The position numbers and the translations under genes are program-made. Of a DNA stretch of 64,000 nucleotides, positions 8,747 to 17,812 are shown in pieces. Positions within the stretch are counted from its first letter, which is position 1. Every line of letters begins with the position of its first letter. Below the pieces are notes generated by a model that was not told the origin of the DNA, made no database searches, and saw nothing but the letters and a program-made list of their open reading frames with translations. The stretch is from assembly GCA_012728015.1 (NCBI GenBank), contig JAAYFY010000039.1, positions 1-64,000 of the forward strand, read 5' to 3'. The stretch is from Clostridiaceae bacterium. Lineage in GTDB: Bacteria > Bacillota > Clostridia > DSM-8532.

Positions 8747-9805
8747 TCAGTCTACAAGCACCTCGGTCCAGAGCTGGTTGTAAATGCTCTTGTAATCCCC
8801 CAGGTCAACATAGACATCGCTTATACTGATGATCTCATCGTCAGGCCAGAAGGCGTCCAGCTCAAACACCTCGGGATCTTCCTCGCGTATCATTTCGAGG
8901 GCTTCGGTAACAGGAGACGGATAGCCGATGGTAACGGCATTCTGGTAGGCCACATCCGGGTCAAGCATGAAATTTATGAACATCTCGGCCTCTTTTTTAT
9001 ACCTGCAGCTCTTGGGGATGACCATGGTATCAAACCACATATTGGTGCCTTCCCTGGGCACAACAAAATCGATATGGCTGAAATCGGCTTCCTCGTCCCA
9101 GTACAGTTCCATGAAATCACCGGAATAGGTGAGGCCTATGGCAGCATCGCCATTGGCGATAAGGTCCTTTATCTCATCGCCGTAATACCCGGCCACAAGT
9201 TTTCTCTGCTCCATCAGGGCCTGCTGGGCCTGCTGGAGTTCCTCGTCGTTTCTGGAGTTCATGGAGTAGCCAAGCCTCTTTAAGGCGGCGCCCATGGCAT
9301 CGCGAACGTCCTTTTTCATCAGGATCTGTCCGGCATACTCGGGGTTCCAGAGGATTTCCCATGTATCCGCGGGGTCGTCCACCATGTTCTTGTTATAAAG
9401 GATTCCTATGGTGCCCCAGAAATACGGAACCGAATACTTGTTCTCCGGATCGTACTCCAGGTTCTTGAACCTCTCGTCCACATACTTGAAGTTCGGGATA
9501 TTATCAAAATCCAGGGGCAGAAGCAGGTCCTTCCTGATCATTTCGGACACGGCATAGTCCGAGGGAAACACAACATCGTAGCTGCTGCCGCCGGCCTCAA
9601 GCTTGGCGAGCATGGTCTCATTGGTGTCGTAGGTCTTGTAGTTTATAGATATACCCGTTCGTTCCTCAAACAGGTCCAGAAGGCTCTCATCTATATATTC
9701 TCCCCAGTTAAAGATATTCAGGACAACCTTCTCGCCGCAGCCTGACATGGGCAGCGCCATGGCGAGCAATGCTGTGATCGTGATGACAACCAGGATCTTT
9801 TTCAT
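8747..9805 (-). CDS. potD: Spermidine/putrescine ABC transporter substrate-binding lipoprotein
   Basis: A 352-residue binding protein with a signal peptide and lipobox PMSGC (Cys23). VLNIFNWGEYIDESLLDLFE is the PotD/PotF family opening, and FPSDYAVSEMIRKDLLLPLD and YFWGTIGILYNK are ligand-cleft segments. It captures polyamines outside the membrane and delivers them to PotBC. Its ATG overlaps the potC stop by four bases, and GGAGGAATTACTGCT precedes it. It is the last gene of the potABCD operon. Confidence 0.93.
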   Translation of the reverse strand: MKKILVVITITALLAMALPMSGCGEKVVLNIFNWGEYIDESLLDLFEERTGISINYKTYDTNETMLAKLEAGGSSYDVVFPSDYAVSEMIRKDLLLPLDFDNIPNFKYVDERFKNLEYDPENKYSVPYFWGTIGILYNKNMVDDPADTWEILWNPEYAGQILMKKDVRDAMGAALKRLGYSMNSRNDEELQQAQQALMEQRKLVAGYYGDEIKDLIANGDAAIGLTYSGDFMELYWDEEADFSHIDFVVPREGTNMWFDTMVIPKSCRYKKEAEMFINFMLDPDVAYQNAVTIGYPSPVTEALEMIREEDPEVFELDAFWPDDEIISISDVYVDLGDYKSIYNQLWTEVLVD

Positions 9806-10581
9806 AGCAGTAATTCCTCCCCTTCTCCACTTTTTTTATTGATTATTAACAGCAGGATAACCACCGCCAGGAACATGAGGGTGCTAAGGGCGTTAATGGT
9901 GGGTTTCACGCCCCTTCTTGCCATGGAGTAGACAACTATGGACAAGTTGCTGACCTCGTTACCTGCTGTGAAGAAACTTATCACAAAATCGTCTATGGAC
10001 ATGGTAAAGGCCATAAGCGCGCCGCTTATTATGCCCGGTCTTATCTCGGGCAATATGATCTTCCTCAGCGCATAGGAGGGGGTAGCCCCAAGGTCCATGG
10101 CTGCCTCGGCGATATGCCTGTTAAGCTGCCTCAGCTTTGGAAGCACAGCCAGGATCACGTAGGGTATGCAGAACAGCACATGGGCTATCAGCATGGTCAT
10201 AAAACCCAGCCTCATCCCGGCTGAAATGAACAGGGTCATCAGCGCGACACCGGTTACGATGTCGGGATTGAGCACCGGGATGTTGTTTATGTTAAGCAGC
10301 AGGTTTTTGCCAAATCCCCTCATGTAATGTATGCCTATGGCCGCAATGGTTCCCACAATGGTGGATATTACCGTTGCCAGGATGGCTATGGTAACCGTAT
10401 AGTACAAAGCCTCGGTTATAAGGCGGTCCTTGAACAGCTGGGCATACCAGTCCAGCGTGAAGCCGGCCCACTGTCCCCTGGACTTGGTCTTATTGAAAGA
10501 GAATACTATCAGCACGATTATGGGGGCGTAAAGAAACAGGAATATTAACCCCATATAAATTCTGACAGCCAGTTTTTTCAT
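9802..10581 (-). CDS. potC: Spermidine/putrescine ABC transporter permease PotC
   Basis: A 259-residue membrane protein with about six transmembrane segments and the inner-membrane coupling motif EAAMDLGATPSYALRKIILPEIRP split here as EAAMDLGATPSYA...ILPEIRPGI, the EAA loop that docks on PotA. The opening LAVRIYMGLIFLFLYAPIIVL and SRGQWAGFTLDWYAQLF are typical of PotC. It partners PotB in the pore. AAAGGAG lies upstream of its ATG. Confidence 0.93.
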   Translation of the reverse strand: MKKLAVRIYMGLIFLFLYAPIIVLIVFSFNKTKSRGQWAGFTLDWYAQLFKDRLITEALYYTVTIAILATVISTIVGTIAAIGIHYMRGFGKNLLLNINNIPVLNPDIVTGVALMTLFISAGMRLGFMTMLIAHVLFCIPYVILAVLPKLRQLNRHIAEAAMDLGATPSYALRKIILPEIRPGIISGALMAFTMSIDDFVISFFTAGNEVSNLSIVVYSMARRGVKPTINALSTLMFLAVVILLLIINKKSGEGEELLL

Positions 10582-10605
10582 AATACCGCTCCTTTACTGC
10601 CAGAC

Positions 10606-11454
10606 TCATGCCTTTGCATGGCCGTTTTCATCCTGCTTTCCGTCCCTGTCTATGCGCGACATGATGGCCATGGATATCAGTATCATCACCATCAGGATAA
10701 TGGAAAGGGATGAGCCGAAATGCCAGTTTCCCTCCCACATGAACTGCTGTTCGATCAGATCTCCGATAAGGGGCGTCTTGCCTCCCCCAAGGAGCCCGGA
10801 GATGACGAAGGTGCTTACAGCAGGCAGAAATACCATGGTGATGCCCGATACCACCCCGGGTATGGACAAAGGCAGTATGATCTTGAAAAATGTCCTGGTC
10901 TTGTTGGCGCCAAGGTCGCTGGCAGCCTCGAGGTATTGCTTGTCTATCTTGCTCAAAACCGTGTATATGGGAAGTATCATAAATGGAAGGAAGTTATAGA
11001 TCATTCCCAAAAGGACGGCGGTTTTCCCCGGCATGATCTCCAGCCTGGGAAGCCCGAAAAACTCCAAAAGCCTGTTTAAAAATCCGTTAGGAGAAAGGAT
11101 GGACATCCAGGCATAGGTCCGAAGCAGGAAGTTCATCCACATGGGTACTATCAGGAACATAAGGAGCATGCTCCTTACCTTGGGATTGGCCCTTGCGACG
11201 ATCATCGCCACGGGGTAGCCCAGCGCGAGGCAAAAAAGGGTAGACAGGGTCGCCAGGATAAAGGAGTTTACGATCACCTTAAGATAGATCGGCTCCGATA
11301 CGCGTTCGTAGCTTCGCGTGGAAAACTTCAGCTGGGCGAGGTTCCTTATGTCCCCCTCGGTAAAGCTGTACAGGAATACCAGTATGAGCGGCACAACTAT
11401 GAAGATGGCCATCCACACCGAATAAGGATAGGCAAGGATCCTCATCCTTTTCAT
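10606..11454 (-). CDS. potB: Spermidine/putrescine ABC transporter permease PotB
   Basis: A 282-residue permease with six predicted membrane segments. The EAA loop is EAASDLGANKTRTFFKIILP and a typical PotB segment FLIVPMWMNFLLRTYAW is present. Its start codon overlaps the potA stop (TAATG), with GGAGG inside the potA end, so the two are translationally coupled. With PotC it forms the transmembrane channel of the polyamine importer. Confidence 0.93.
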   Translation of the reverse strand: MKRMRILAYPYSVWMAIFIVVPLILVFLYSFTEGDIRNLAQLKFSTRSYERVSEPIYLKVIVNSFILATLSTLFCLALGYPVAMIVARANPKVRSMLLMFLIVPMWMNFLLRTYAWMSILSPNGFLNRLLEFFGLPRLEIMPGKTAVLLGMIYNFLPFMILPIYTVLSKIDKQYLEAASDLGANKTRTFFKIILPLSIPGVVSGITMVFLPAVSTFVISGLLGGGKTPLIGDLIEQQFMWEGNWHFGSSLSIILMVMILISMAIMSRIDRDGKQDENGHAKA

Positions 11455-12509
11455 TACCCATATCCCTCCTTTTTCATGACATGAATGTCGAAAGGCTGGA
11501 CATTCATTCCAACCTGGGTCTCCTCGGGGAACATCAGGGTGCTGTGAACCATGTATTCCCTGTATTCATTCTCGATAAGCATCTCGTAATGAACTCCCTT
11601 GAAGACCACCGATGTCACCGTGCCCCGGATCATCCCCTTTTCGGGATCGGTGACGATCTGGAGATCCTCGGGACGGATTACCACATCCACCGGCACGTTG
11701 GTTCCAAAACCGGTGTCCACGCAATCGAAGACCCGCCCGTCGAACATGACCTTCCTGTCCTCCAGCATGGTGGCTTCTATGATGTTGCTTTCGCCGATGA
11801 AATCGGCCACAAAGCGGTTGGTGGGCTCATTGTAAATGTCCTCGGGGGTTCCTACCTGCTGTATGTGGCCCTCGTTCATAACAACCACGGTATCCGACAT
11901 GGTCAGGGCCTCCTCCTGGTCATGGGTGACATAGATGAAGGTGATCCCTACACTGCGCTGCATATCCAGAAGCTCGATCTGCATCTCCTTGCGAAGCTTC
12001 AAGTCAAGGGCTCCCAGGGGCTCATCCAGGAGGAGCACCTTCGGCTCGTTCACCAGGGCGCGGGCAATCGCCACGCGCTGCTGCTGGCCGCCGCTTAAAG
12101 AATCCACATGGCGCTTTCCGAATTTCTCAAGATCCATCATCCTGAGCATTTTTTCCACTCTTTCTTCGATCTCGTCCTTCGGCAGCTTCTTGATCCTGAG
12201 CCCAAAGGCCACGTTCTCAAACACATTCATATGGGGAAAGAGGGCATACCTCTGGAATACCGTATTGATGTTCCTCTTATAGGGAGGGACGGGGTTCAGA
12301 AGTTTGCCTTCAAAAAGGATCTCACCCTCATCGGGCTCCTCAAAGCCCCCGATCATGCGGAGCGTGGTCGTCTTGCCGCATCCGCTGGGACCTAAAAGCG
12401 TTACGAATTCATTTTCCTTTATTTTTAAGTTGATGGAATCAACAACCTTGACACCGTCAAAGGACTTGGTGAGATTCCGCAGTTCGATAATATACTTTTC
12501 TTTTGCCAT
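11454..12509 (-). CDS. potA: Spermidine/putrescine ABC transporter ATPase
   Basis: A 351-residue ABC ATPase with Walker [12 protein letters not shown], signature [15 protein letters not shown], Walker [13 protein letters not shown] and a C-terminal TOBE domain (IRPEDLQIV). I chose MAKEKYII at 12509, preceded by GGGGGA; the in-frame extension to 12569 lacks a ribosome site. It is the first transporter gene after the XRE-cupin regulator and hydrolyses ATP to drive polyamine uptake through PotBC. Confidence 0.93.
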   Translation of the reverse strand: MAKEKYIIELRNLTKSFDGVKVVDSINLKIKENEFVTLLGPSGCGKTTTLRMIGGFEEPDEGEILFEGKLLNPVPPYKRNINTVFQRYALFPHMNVFENVAFGLRIKKLPKDEIEERVEKMLRMMDLEKFGKRHVDSLSGGQQQRVAIARALVNEPKVLLLDEPLGALDLKLRKEMQIELLDMQRSVGITFIYVTHDQEEALTMSDTVVVMNEGHIQQVGTPEDIYNEPTNRFVADFIGESNIIEATMLEDRKVMFDGRVFDCVDTGFGTNVPVDVVIRPEDLQIVTDPEKGMIRGTVTSVVFKGVHYEMLIENEYREYMVHSTLMFPEETQVGMNVQPFDIHVMKKEGYG

Positions 12510-12541
12510 CACAATCCCCCAATCCATTATGAAGTCCGGGC

Positions 12542-13081
12542 CTAAAAGCTCGGCGGAGATGATATCCACAACACTCTGGCCACAGACCTGCCGGAGTTCT
12601 TTATGCCGTGGTTCCTGTCCGGTTTGAAATAAAAGCAGTCGCCCTTTTTAAGACGCATACGCTCTTTGCCGAGAAGCAGCTGTACACTCCCTGTGAGAAC
12701 CATGCCGAATTCTTCACCATAATGGGGATCGTCTTCGATAACCGAACAGCCGGGCTGGATCTCAACGATGATGGGTTCCATTGCCCTGTTTATGGAATTG
12801 GGCACTACCCAGTTGATGGCATATCCTTCCTCGGGCATTTCTTTCACGAAATAGTCGTTGCCCTTGAATACGACCTGCTCATCCTCTTCATCGCTGAAAA
12901 AATCCTGCAGGTTTGAGCCCAGGCACTCCAAGATATCCTGAAGGGTCGAAATGGACGGCGAGGTAAGGTCACGCTCAAGCTGGGATATGTAACCTTTAGT
13001 CAGCTCGCACCTGTCTGCCAGTTCCTCCTGGGTCATATCATTAGCCAGTCTCAGTCTTTTAATTTTTTCACCTATTGACAT
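12542..13081 (-). CDS. XRE-family regulator with cupin domain, PuuR-like
   Basis: A 179-residue repressor with an N-terminal helix-turn-helix (residues about 9-60: [27 protein letters not shown]) and a C-terminal cupin (about 105-175: [37 protein letters not shown]) that would bind a small effector. This architecture matches PuuR and clostridial regulators placed before pot operons. TCGGAGGAAACTGCC precedes the ATG. It is the first gene of the regulator-potABCD transcript, and a long inverted repeat sits just downstream of the promoter, so autoregulation in response to polyamines is likely. Confidence 0.88.
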   Translation of the reverse strand: MSIGEKIKRLRLANDMTQEELADRCELTKGYISQLERDLTSPSISTLQDILECLGSNLQDFFSDEEDEQVVFKGNDYFVKEMPEEGYAINWVVPNSINRAMEPIIVEIQPGCSVIEDDPHYGEEFGMVLTGSVQLLLGKERMRLKKGDCFYFKPDRNHGIKNSGRSVARVLWISSPPSF

Positions 13082-13170
13082 GGCAGTTTCCTCCGATAAA
13101 ACCCGCGGGCAGTCTTTCGCGCGGCATAGCAGCTTCGGCCGCGGGCGTTTAATTTCCGGAGTTTAATAAC

Positions 13171-13210
13171 AGTAAACAACGTAAAAGTAATACATGACAA
13201 GTTGTTTACT
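13171..13210. promoter_or_regulatory. Inverted-repeat operator of the pot operon
   Basis: Perfect 10-base arms AGTAAACAAC (13171-13180) and GTTGTTTACT (13201-13210) are separated by 20 bases, with additional GTAAAAGTA and TTTACTAAAC half-sites between and beside them. The block lies about 20 bp downstream of the -10, where a bound repressor would stop transcription. The XRE-cupin protein encoded 90 bp further on is the obvious ligand; this is inference. Confidence 0.6.
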
Positions 13211-13230
13211 TTTACTAAACAGCAAGAACC

Positions 13231-13259
13231 ATTATTGCACTGTTTTTTTTCGTTGTCAA
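13231..13259 (-). promoter_or_regulatory. Promoter of the regulator-potABCD operon
   Basis: On the minus strand there is TTGACA (13254-13259), a 17-bp spacer and AATAAT (13231-13236). It is correctly oriented toward the XRE-cupin gene and directly upstream of the inverted repeat at 13171-13210. Confidence 0.65.
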
Positions 13260-13298
13260 CTACTTTAACAAAATTTTTTCATGGAGAGCGGAAGAGAT

Positions 13299-13324
13299 AA
13301 AAAAACCGGGGAAAATATCCCCGG
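13299..13324 (-). terminator. Rho-independent terminator of lepB
   Basis: The stem CCGGGGA / TCCCCGG (13306-13324) is followed on the minus strand by seven T residues (complement of 13299-13305). It sits 24 bp after the lepB stop. Confidence 0.85.
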
Positions 13325-13347
13325 CATTCTTATGTAAGACCATATTC

Positions 13348-13968
13348 TTACTCGATCTTTCCGAACTTGTGGAAGGGAAGAATCCTGAATATGGCCTTGC
13401 CTTCAACCCATTCAGTTTCGATAACCCCAAAATTGCGGCTGTCCATGCTCTGGCCCCTGTTGTCGCCCATTACAAACAGCTGGCCTTTTTTTACCACTAC
13501 CGGATCCATGCTGCCGTTCAGCACCATTCCCAGTTCCGGTTCTATCCGGGCGTAATCCTCAGTTATGGGCTCGTCGTTTATATACAGCACATTGTTCCGG
13601 ATCTCCACTTTATCCCCGGGAATGCCTATAACCCGCTTGATGAGCCGGTTCCTCCTAAAATCTCCCCTCAGCTTCATGGCCACGTCGGATATGTATATGC
13701 CGATCCTCCCAATAGCGCCGCCTATGGGTTCATTTTTAAGGAATATGATGATATCGCCCCTCTGGGGTTCCCCGGTAACATAGGCCAGCTTGCTCATGAT
13801 AAGCTTATCTCCCTGTACGAGGGTGTCCATCATGGAAGTCATGTTTACCTCGGTAATGGCATACAATTCACTCTGGATTATGGAGGTGATCAAAAACGCC
13901 GCGAGGATCAGCAGGACCCACTCCAGTATTTCCCTGCCTATGCTTTTCTTTTTTTGTCTTTTCTCCAA
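13348..13968 (-). CDS. lepB: Type I signal peptidase
   Basis: A 206-residue membrane serine protease that removes signal peptides from secreted proteins. One transmembrane segment (WVLLILAAFLITSIIQ) is followed by the catalytic serine region TSMMDTL, the lysine region RLIKRVIGIPGDKVEI and the box GDNRGQSMDSR. The family consensus around the serine is S-M-x-P-T-L; here Asp replaces Pro. The TTG at 13968 is preferred because GAAGGAG lies 9 bases upstream; an earlier TTG overlaps that site. A strong terminator follows. Confidence 0.9.
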   Translation of the reverse strand: MEKRQKKKSIGREILEWVLLILAAFLITSIIQSELYAITEVNMTSMMDTLVQGDKLIMSKLAYVTGEPQRGDIIIFLKNEPIGGAIGRIGIYISDVAMKLRGDFRRNRLIKRVIGIPGDKVEIRNNVLYINDEPITEDYARIEPELGMVLNGSMDPVVVKKGQLFVMGDNRGQSMDSRNFGVIETEWVEGKAIFRILPFHKFGKIE

Positions 13969-14069
13969 ATGAAACAACTCCTTCAGCTTCTATTCGTATG
14001 CCCGTCAGCGGTCAAGGCTTAATACCCCTTCAGGCCGGCCGGCTTACCGGTTTTATATCCGGCAGGTAT

Positions 14070-14762
14070 TCATATCGATACGCGGGTGACTCCGCTGATA
14101 TTCATAAGCCGCCTGGAAACATCCTCCACACTCGGAGCCTGTTCCCTGCCCGTCCTGCAGATGATTTTATGAACGACCTTTGCGCCGCTTCTTGAAATAT
14201 CGATGCTTTCAACATTAAGCCCCAGTTCTTTCAGTTCCTTCTCCCAGGAAACCCCCATGGTCTCGGCCTCAACCGACTCGATGGTCAGCGCCAGGGTGAC
14301 TCTCTTTCCGGTCATTTTGGACTTGATGACCTTAAGATATGTGAGTACCGCCCATATCAGGAGGGTGGCCAGAAGGGCGGCGGTATAAAACCCCATGCCG
14401 CAGGCGATCCCGACGCAGGCCACAGCCCAGACGCTGGCAGCAGTAGTGATGCCCCGGACAGAAATGCCATGCCTTATGATGGCCCCGGCGCCAAGAAAAC
14501 CGATACCGCTTACCACCTGCGCGCCTATCCGCGTGGGGTCCACATTGGCAACCCCGCTGAAAGCCTTAACCGCGAACTCGGAGATCAGCGTGACCAGGCA
14601 CGCGCCCATACAGACCAGGATATGCGTCCTGAAACCTGCCGGTTTGTGGCGGGTGTGCTCGCGCTCGAAGCCCACTATCCCGCCCAGCACGCATGCCACC
14701 AAGAGCCTTGCGGCGATAATCAGAACAAACTGCGGTTCAAATTGGAACAGGTGCCAGCCCAA
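14070..14762 (-). CDS. MgtC/SapB-family membrane protein
   Basis: A protein of about 230 residues with an N-terminal membrane domain of four to five helices (LLVACVLGGIVGFEREHTRHKPAGFRTH, the MgtC signature, then ITTAASVWAVACVGIACGMGFY) and a C-terminal ACT-like cytoplasmic domain (residues about 145-230). Family members act in magnesium homeostasis or regulate P-type ATPases; the role here is not known. A TTG start at 14762 with AAGGTG upstream is my choice; a GTG four codons earlier has no ribosome site. It ends before lepB and starts 30 bp after yqeK. Confidence 0.85.
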   Translation of the reverse strand: MGWHLFQFEPQFVLIIAARLLVACVLGGIVGFEREHTRHKPAGFRTHILVCMGACLVTLISEFAVKAFSGVANVDPTRIGAQVVSGIGFLGAGAIIRHGISVRGITTAASVWAVACVGIACGMGFYTAALLATLLIWAVLTYLKVIKSKMTGKRVTLALTIESVEAETMGVSWEKELKELGLNVESIDISRSGAKVVHKIICRTGREQAPSVEDVSRRLMNISGVTRVSI

Positions 14763-14791
14763 GTCATCACACACCTTTTTGGGATATATTT

Positions 14792-15376
14792 TTAAGCCTT
14801 TAAGGCCAAAAGGCTGTGGTTTCTCGTTTCAACAGTCTTAGGATGCAGCAGGTATCCGTTCTCAACGACATAGCGTATGGTGCTGTTGGCGCAGAGCACT
14901 ATGCACCTGTCAAGGTTGCGGAAGGCCTCTTCTCTCATGGCCTCTACACCGGTGAAGCCTCGGCCGGGCTCTATGTAGTCCGAAACATAGATAATCTTTT
15001 CAATCACCGACATACCCGCCCTGCCGGTTATATGCCACCTTATGGCCGCGAGCACCTCGGTATCGGTAACGCCATACTCATGCCGGGCTATATATTCCCC
15101 GATAACACCATGAAGCAGACCCGGCTGGAGCCATTCTATCTCATCGGGCTCGTATCCCGTCTCCTTCGCAAATTCGCGAGCCGCGTTTCCTTTGTATGAT
15201 TTACCGCAATCGTGCAGCAGGCCCGCAATATATGTCCTTTTTTCATCCGCCCCGTAATGCTTTGCCATCTTAACGACGGTGTCAGCCACATTGAGAGAGT
15301 GGATAAACCTTTTTTCTGTCAGCACCGATGCAAGTTTTTCACGTACCAGGTCAAGATCGATTTCATCCAACGTCAT
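14792..15376 (-). CDS. yqeK: YqeK, symmetrical Ap4A hydrolase (HD domain)
   Basis: A 194-residue HD-domain phosphohydrolase. The metal motif H...HD...D is visible in RFIHSLNVADTVVKMAKHYG and AGLLHDCGKSYKG, with HGVIGEYIARHEYGV and IRWHITGRAGMSV downstream. YqeK enzymes cleave diadenosine tetraphosphate to two ADP. Its ATG overlaps the nadD stop (ATGA), and the nadD-yqeK pairing is conserved in Firmicutes. Confidence 0.9.
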   Translation of the reverse strand: MTLDEIDLDLVREKLASVLTEKRFIHSLNVADTVVKMAKHYGADEKRTYIAGLLHDCGKSYKGNAAREFAKETGYEPDEIEWLQPGLLHGVIGEYIARHEYGVTDTEVLAAIRWHITGRAGMSVIEKIIYVSDYIEPGRGFTGVEAMREEAFRNLDRCIVLCANSTIRYVVENGYLLHPKTVETRNHSLLALKA

Positions 15377-15978
15377 TCCCCCGTATAAAGCCCGTGTTCA
15401 TGTATATATTCTTCCACGCATTCCGGAACCATGTATTTTATGGACAAGCCTTCCCTTACGCGGTTCCTGATCCTGGTGGATGAAAGGTCCAGCTCCGAAG
15501 CCCCCGAAAGATGGATCACGGCATTATGCTCCGCCCTGATCCTGGCGATTGCCTGATCCAGCGCGCGGCTATCGGTGTCGGGCCGTTTTGCCACAATTAT
15601 GTCAGCCATCCCCAGTATCTCCCCGTACCGCTTCCATGTTGTAAACTGGACCATCGAATCCGCCCCGAGGATCAGGCTCAGCCTGTTTTCCGCGCCGTAC
15701 TCGCCGGTCAGGATCTTTAGGGTTTCAACGGTATATGAAGGACCTTCCAGCCTTAATTCCACATCACAGGGTTCGAAAAAGGGATTGCCCCGGATGGCCA
15801 TCCTCACCATTTCCATCCTGTGCCCCGCTTCGGCAACCCACTCGCCGCCCTTGTGGGGCGGGCTTTTGGCAGGCACGAACAGGACTTTCTTAAGGCCGAA
15901 TTCCTCCCTGATATGCTCACACATCATAAGATGCCCGTAATGTATGGGGTTGAATGTTCCCCCCATGATGCCGACCAA
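15373..15978 (-). CDS. nadD: Nicotinate-nucleotide adenylyltransferase
   Basis: A 201-residue enzyme joining nicotinate mononucleotide to ATP in NAD synthesis. It has the nucleotidyltransferase motif GGTFNPIHYGHL at the N terminus, PAKSPPHKG, ILGADSMVQFTTWKRY and the closing LSSTRIRNRVREG. The start is a TTG at 15978 with GAGGAGGG eight bases upstream, giving the normal (M)VGIMGGTF start; the upstream in-frame extension is not plausible. It overlaps yqeK by four bases. Confidence 0.93.
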   Translation of the reverse strand: MVGIMGGTFNPIHYGHLMMCEHIREEFGLKKVLFVPAKSPPHKGGEWVAEAGHRMEMVRMAIRGNPFFEPCDVELRLEGPSYTVETLKILTGEYGAENRLSLILGADSMVQFTTWKRYGEILGMADIIVAKRPDTDSRALDQAIARIRAEHNAVIHLSGASELDLSSTRIRNRVREGLSIKYMVPECVEEYIHEHGLYTGE

Positions 15979-15991
15979 AAGGCTACCCTCC

Positions 15992-16372
15992 TCAGATCCA
16001 GTTTTTTGTAAAGATCCTGGCCCCAAAAGGCAGCAGGGCAAGCTTTGCGAACTTGAAATGCTGCTTTCCGAACGGGATCCCGATTATTGTAAGGCAAAGG
16101 ACAAGACCAATTACCAGGTGTGAAACGCTGAGTTCCCAGCCAAACAGGAGTATCCAGACCAGGTTCCCTACAAAGCCCCCGACCCCGAATTTGCCGATTT
16201 CAACATCCTTTCCGAAGGGCCACAGGATGAAGAAAGCTATTTTAAGGCACTGGATGCCGAAGGGTATTCCCACGATGGTCAGGCAGCAAATAAGACCCGC
16301 CACAGCCCATAAAATGAAGGATACAATCCCACCGAATATCATCCAGACCAGGTTCCCAAGGAGATACATCAT
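15992..16372 (-). CDS. YccF-domain inner membrane protein
   Basis: A 126-residue protein made of two similar halves, each with WxxxFG(G/W), a hydrophobic helix and the repeated motif CLTIVGIPFGIQCLK / CLTIIGIPFGKQHFK. This duplicated motif defines the YccF family of small membrane proteins of unknown function. It lies 13 bp upstream of nadD on the same strand. Confidence 0.85.
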   Translation of the reverse strand: MMYLLGNLVWMIFGGIVSFILWAVAGLICCLTIVGIPFGIQCLKIAFFILWPFGKDVEIGKFGVGGFVGNLVWILLFGWELSVSHLVIGLVLCLTIIGIPFGKQHFKFAKLALLPFGARIFTKNWI

Positions 16373-16544
16373 TAACCCTCCAGGCCGGCCGGCATTATCG
16401 CCGTAAGTCTATCCCACTAATAATTTACCATAAAAGCCGATAAATATCATCTCGCGCTGAAAAATGGAATGAGGCCAGGAATCGCACTCATCCCTAAGCC
16501 AACATAAATGCTCGTCCACGCGTCGACAGGCATTTCCTCTTTTG

Positions 16545-16754
16545 CTATCTTACTTTATACCCCGCATCTTCTATTGTATCTTTTATTGTTTCCGCATCCA
16601 GCCTCTCAGCGTCGTATTCCACGACAACACGTTTAGCCTCCAAATCCACCAGCACCTCATAGACGCCGTTTAGCCTGGAAACCTTCTCTTTAATCGTGTT
16701 TATACAGTGTTCACAGGACATTTCCTCAACAATGAACGCAGCATGCTCTCTCAT
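16545..16754 (-). CDS. Heavy-metal-associated (HMA) domain protein, CopZ-like
   Basis: A 69-residue ferredoxin-like-fold protein consisting of a single HMA domain. MSCEHCINTIK carries the metal-binding C-x2-C, followed by LNGVYEVLVDLEAKRVVVEYD and the helix TIKDTIEDAGYKV. Such proteins carry Cu(I) or other soft metals between a transporter and targets. No copper ATPase or regulator lies nearby, so the partner is elsewhere. AGGTGATACGAA precedes the ATG. Confidence 0.88.
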   Translation of the reverse strand: MREHAAFIVEEMSCEHCINTIKEKVSRLNGVYEVLVDLEAKRVVVEYDAERLDAETIKDTIEDAGYKVR

Positions 16755-16859
16755 TTCGTATCACCTCACAGTAGTCAAAAAAATTATACATTATGGGGAT
16801 GAACCTGTCCAATAATAAATTTACAGCTTTCTGTCCCATAACAGGGGATGATGATGCTG

Positions 16860-17798
16860 TCAGCCCGGGAAGTCCCGGCCTTCCAGCGCGTTGATGAGCC
16901 TTTTGAAGTAGTCCGGAAGCCCGGCTTCAAGGCGCATGGGCTTTCCGGTGACGGGATGGGAAAACTCAAGACAACGGGCATGGAGTACCTGCCCATCGGT
17001 ATCCATGAGGCCGCACTTTCTCCCGTACAGCGGATCACCTATTACCGGATGCCCTATATACGCCATATGGACACGGATCTGGTGGGTTCGGCCGGTTTCA
17101 AGCCTGAGCCCTACCCAGGTATGGTTTTTAAAGCGCCTTAATACCGAGTAATGGGTGATTGCTTCCTTTGAGTTTTTGAAGGTAACGGCCATCTTCAGCC
17201 GGTTTACGGGATGGCGGCCAATGGGCGCGTCTATCCTTCCGGAATGCTCCTTTATGACCCCGTCCACGATGGCCTCATAGGCGCGGACGATCTCATGCTT
17301 TTTCAGCATTTCGGAAAGGACGCGGTGGGCGGTGTTGTTCTTGGCCGCGACAATCAGCCCTGAGGTGTCCTTGTCGAGCCGGTGGACTATACCCGGCCTT
17401 ATTACGCCGTTTATGTCGGACAGTGAATCCCCGCAGTGCTTAAGAAGCGCGTTAACCAGGGTCCCCTCCCAGTTTCCCGCGACGGGATGGACCACCATGC
17501 CTTTGGGTTTATTGACCACAATTATGTCGGAATCCTCATAGACCACGTCCAGGGGAATGTCCTGGGCCCGGACTTCGCCTGGTACAGGCTCGGGAACCAG
17601 GATATCCACGGTCATTCGGTTTTTAAGCCTGAGGCCGCTTTTGGCTTCGGCGCCGTCAACGTGCACATACCCTTCGCTTATGAGCTTTTGGACATAGCTT
17701 CTTGTAACATCCTTAAGCCTTTCCGTCAGCCATACGTCAAGCCTCTGTCCGGTGTCGTGCTCCCCGGTATGAAATTTTAGCCTGCGGCTTTCCATCAT
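16860..17798 (-). CDS. rluD: RluA-family 23S rRNA pseudouridine synthase
   Basis: A 312-residue enzyme with an N-terminal S4 RNA-binding domain (RLDVWLTERLKDVTRSYVQK, then LISEGYVHVDG) and a catalytic domain containing GIVHRLDKDTSGLIVAAK, whose Asp is the nucleophile. Later motifs GRTHQIRVHMAYIGHPVIGD and LHARCLEFSHP are also present. It is placed directly downstream of lspA, the usual Firmicute arrangement, and fits RluD (helix 69) best, but RluA-family members are hard to separate by eye. Confidence 0.9.
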   Translation of the reverse strand: MMESRRLKFHTGEHDTGQRLDVWLTERLKDVTRSYVQKLISEGYVHVDGAEAKSGLRLKNRMTVDILVPEPVPGEVRAQDIPLDVVYEDSDIIVVNKPKGMVVHPVAGNWEGTLVNALLKHCGDSLSDINGVIRPGIVHRLDKDTSGLIVAAKNNTAHRVLSEMLKKHEIVRAYEAIVDGVIKEHSGRIDAPIGRHPVNRLKMAVTFKNSKEAITHYSVLRRFKNHTWVGLRLETGRTHQIRVHMAYIGHPVIGDPLYGRKCGLMDTDGQVLHARCLEFSHPVTGKPMRLEAGLPDYFKRLINALEGRDFPG

Positions 17799-17812
17799 AA
17801 AAACCCCTGTAC

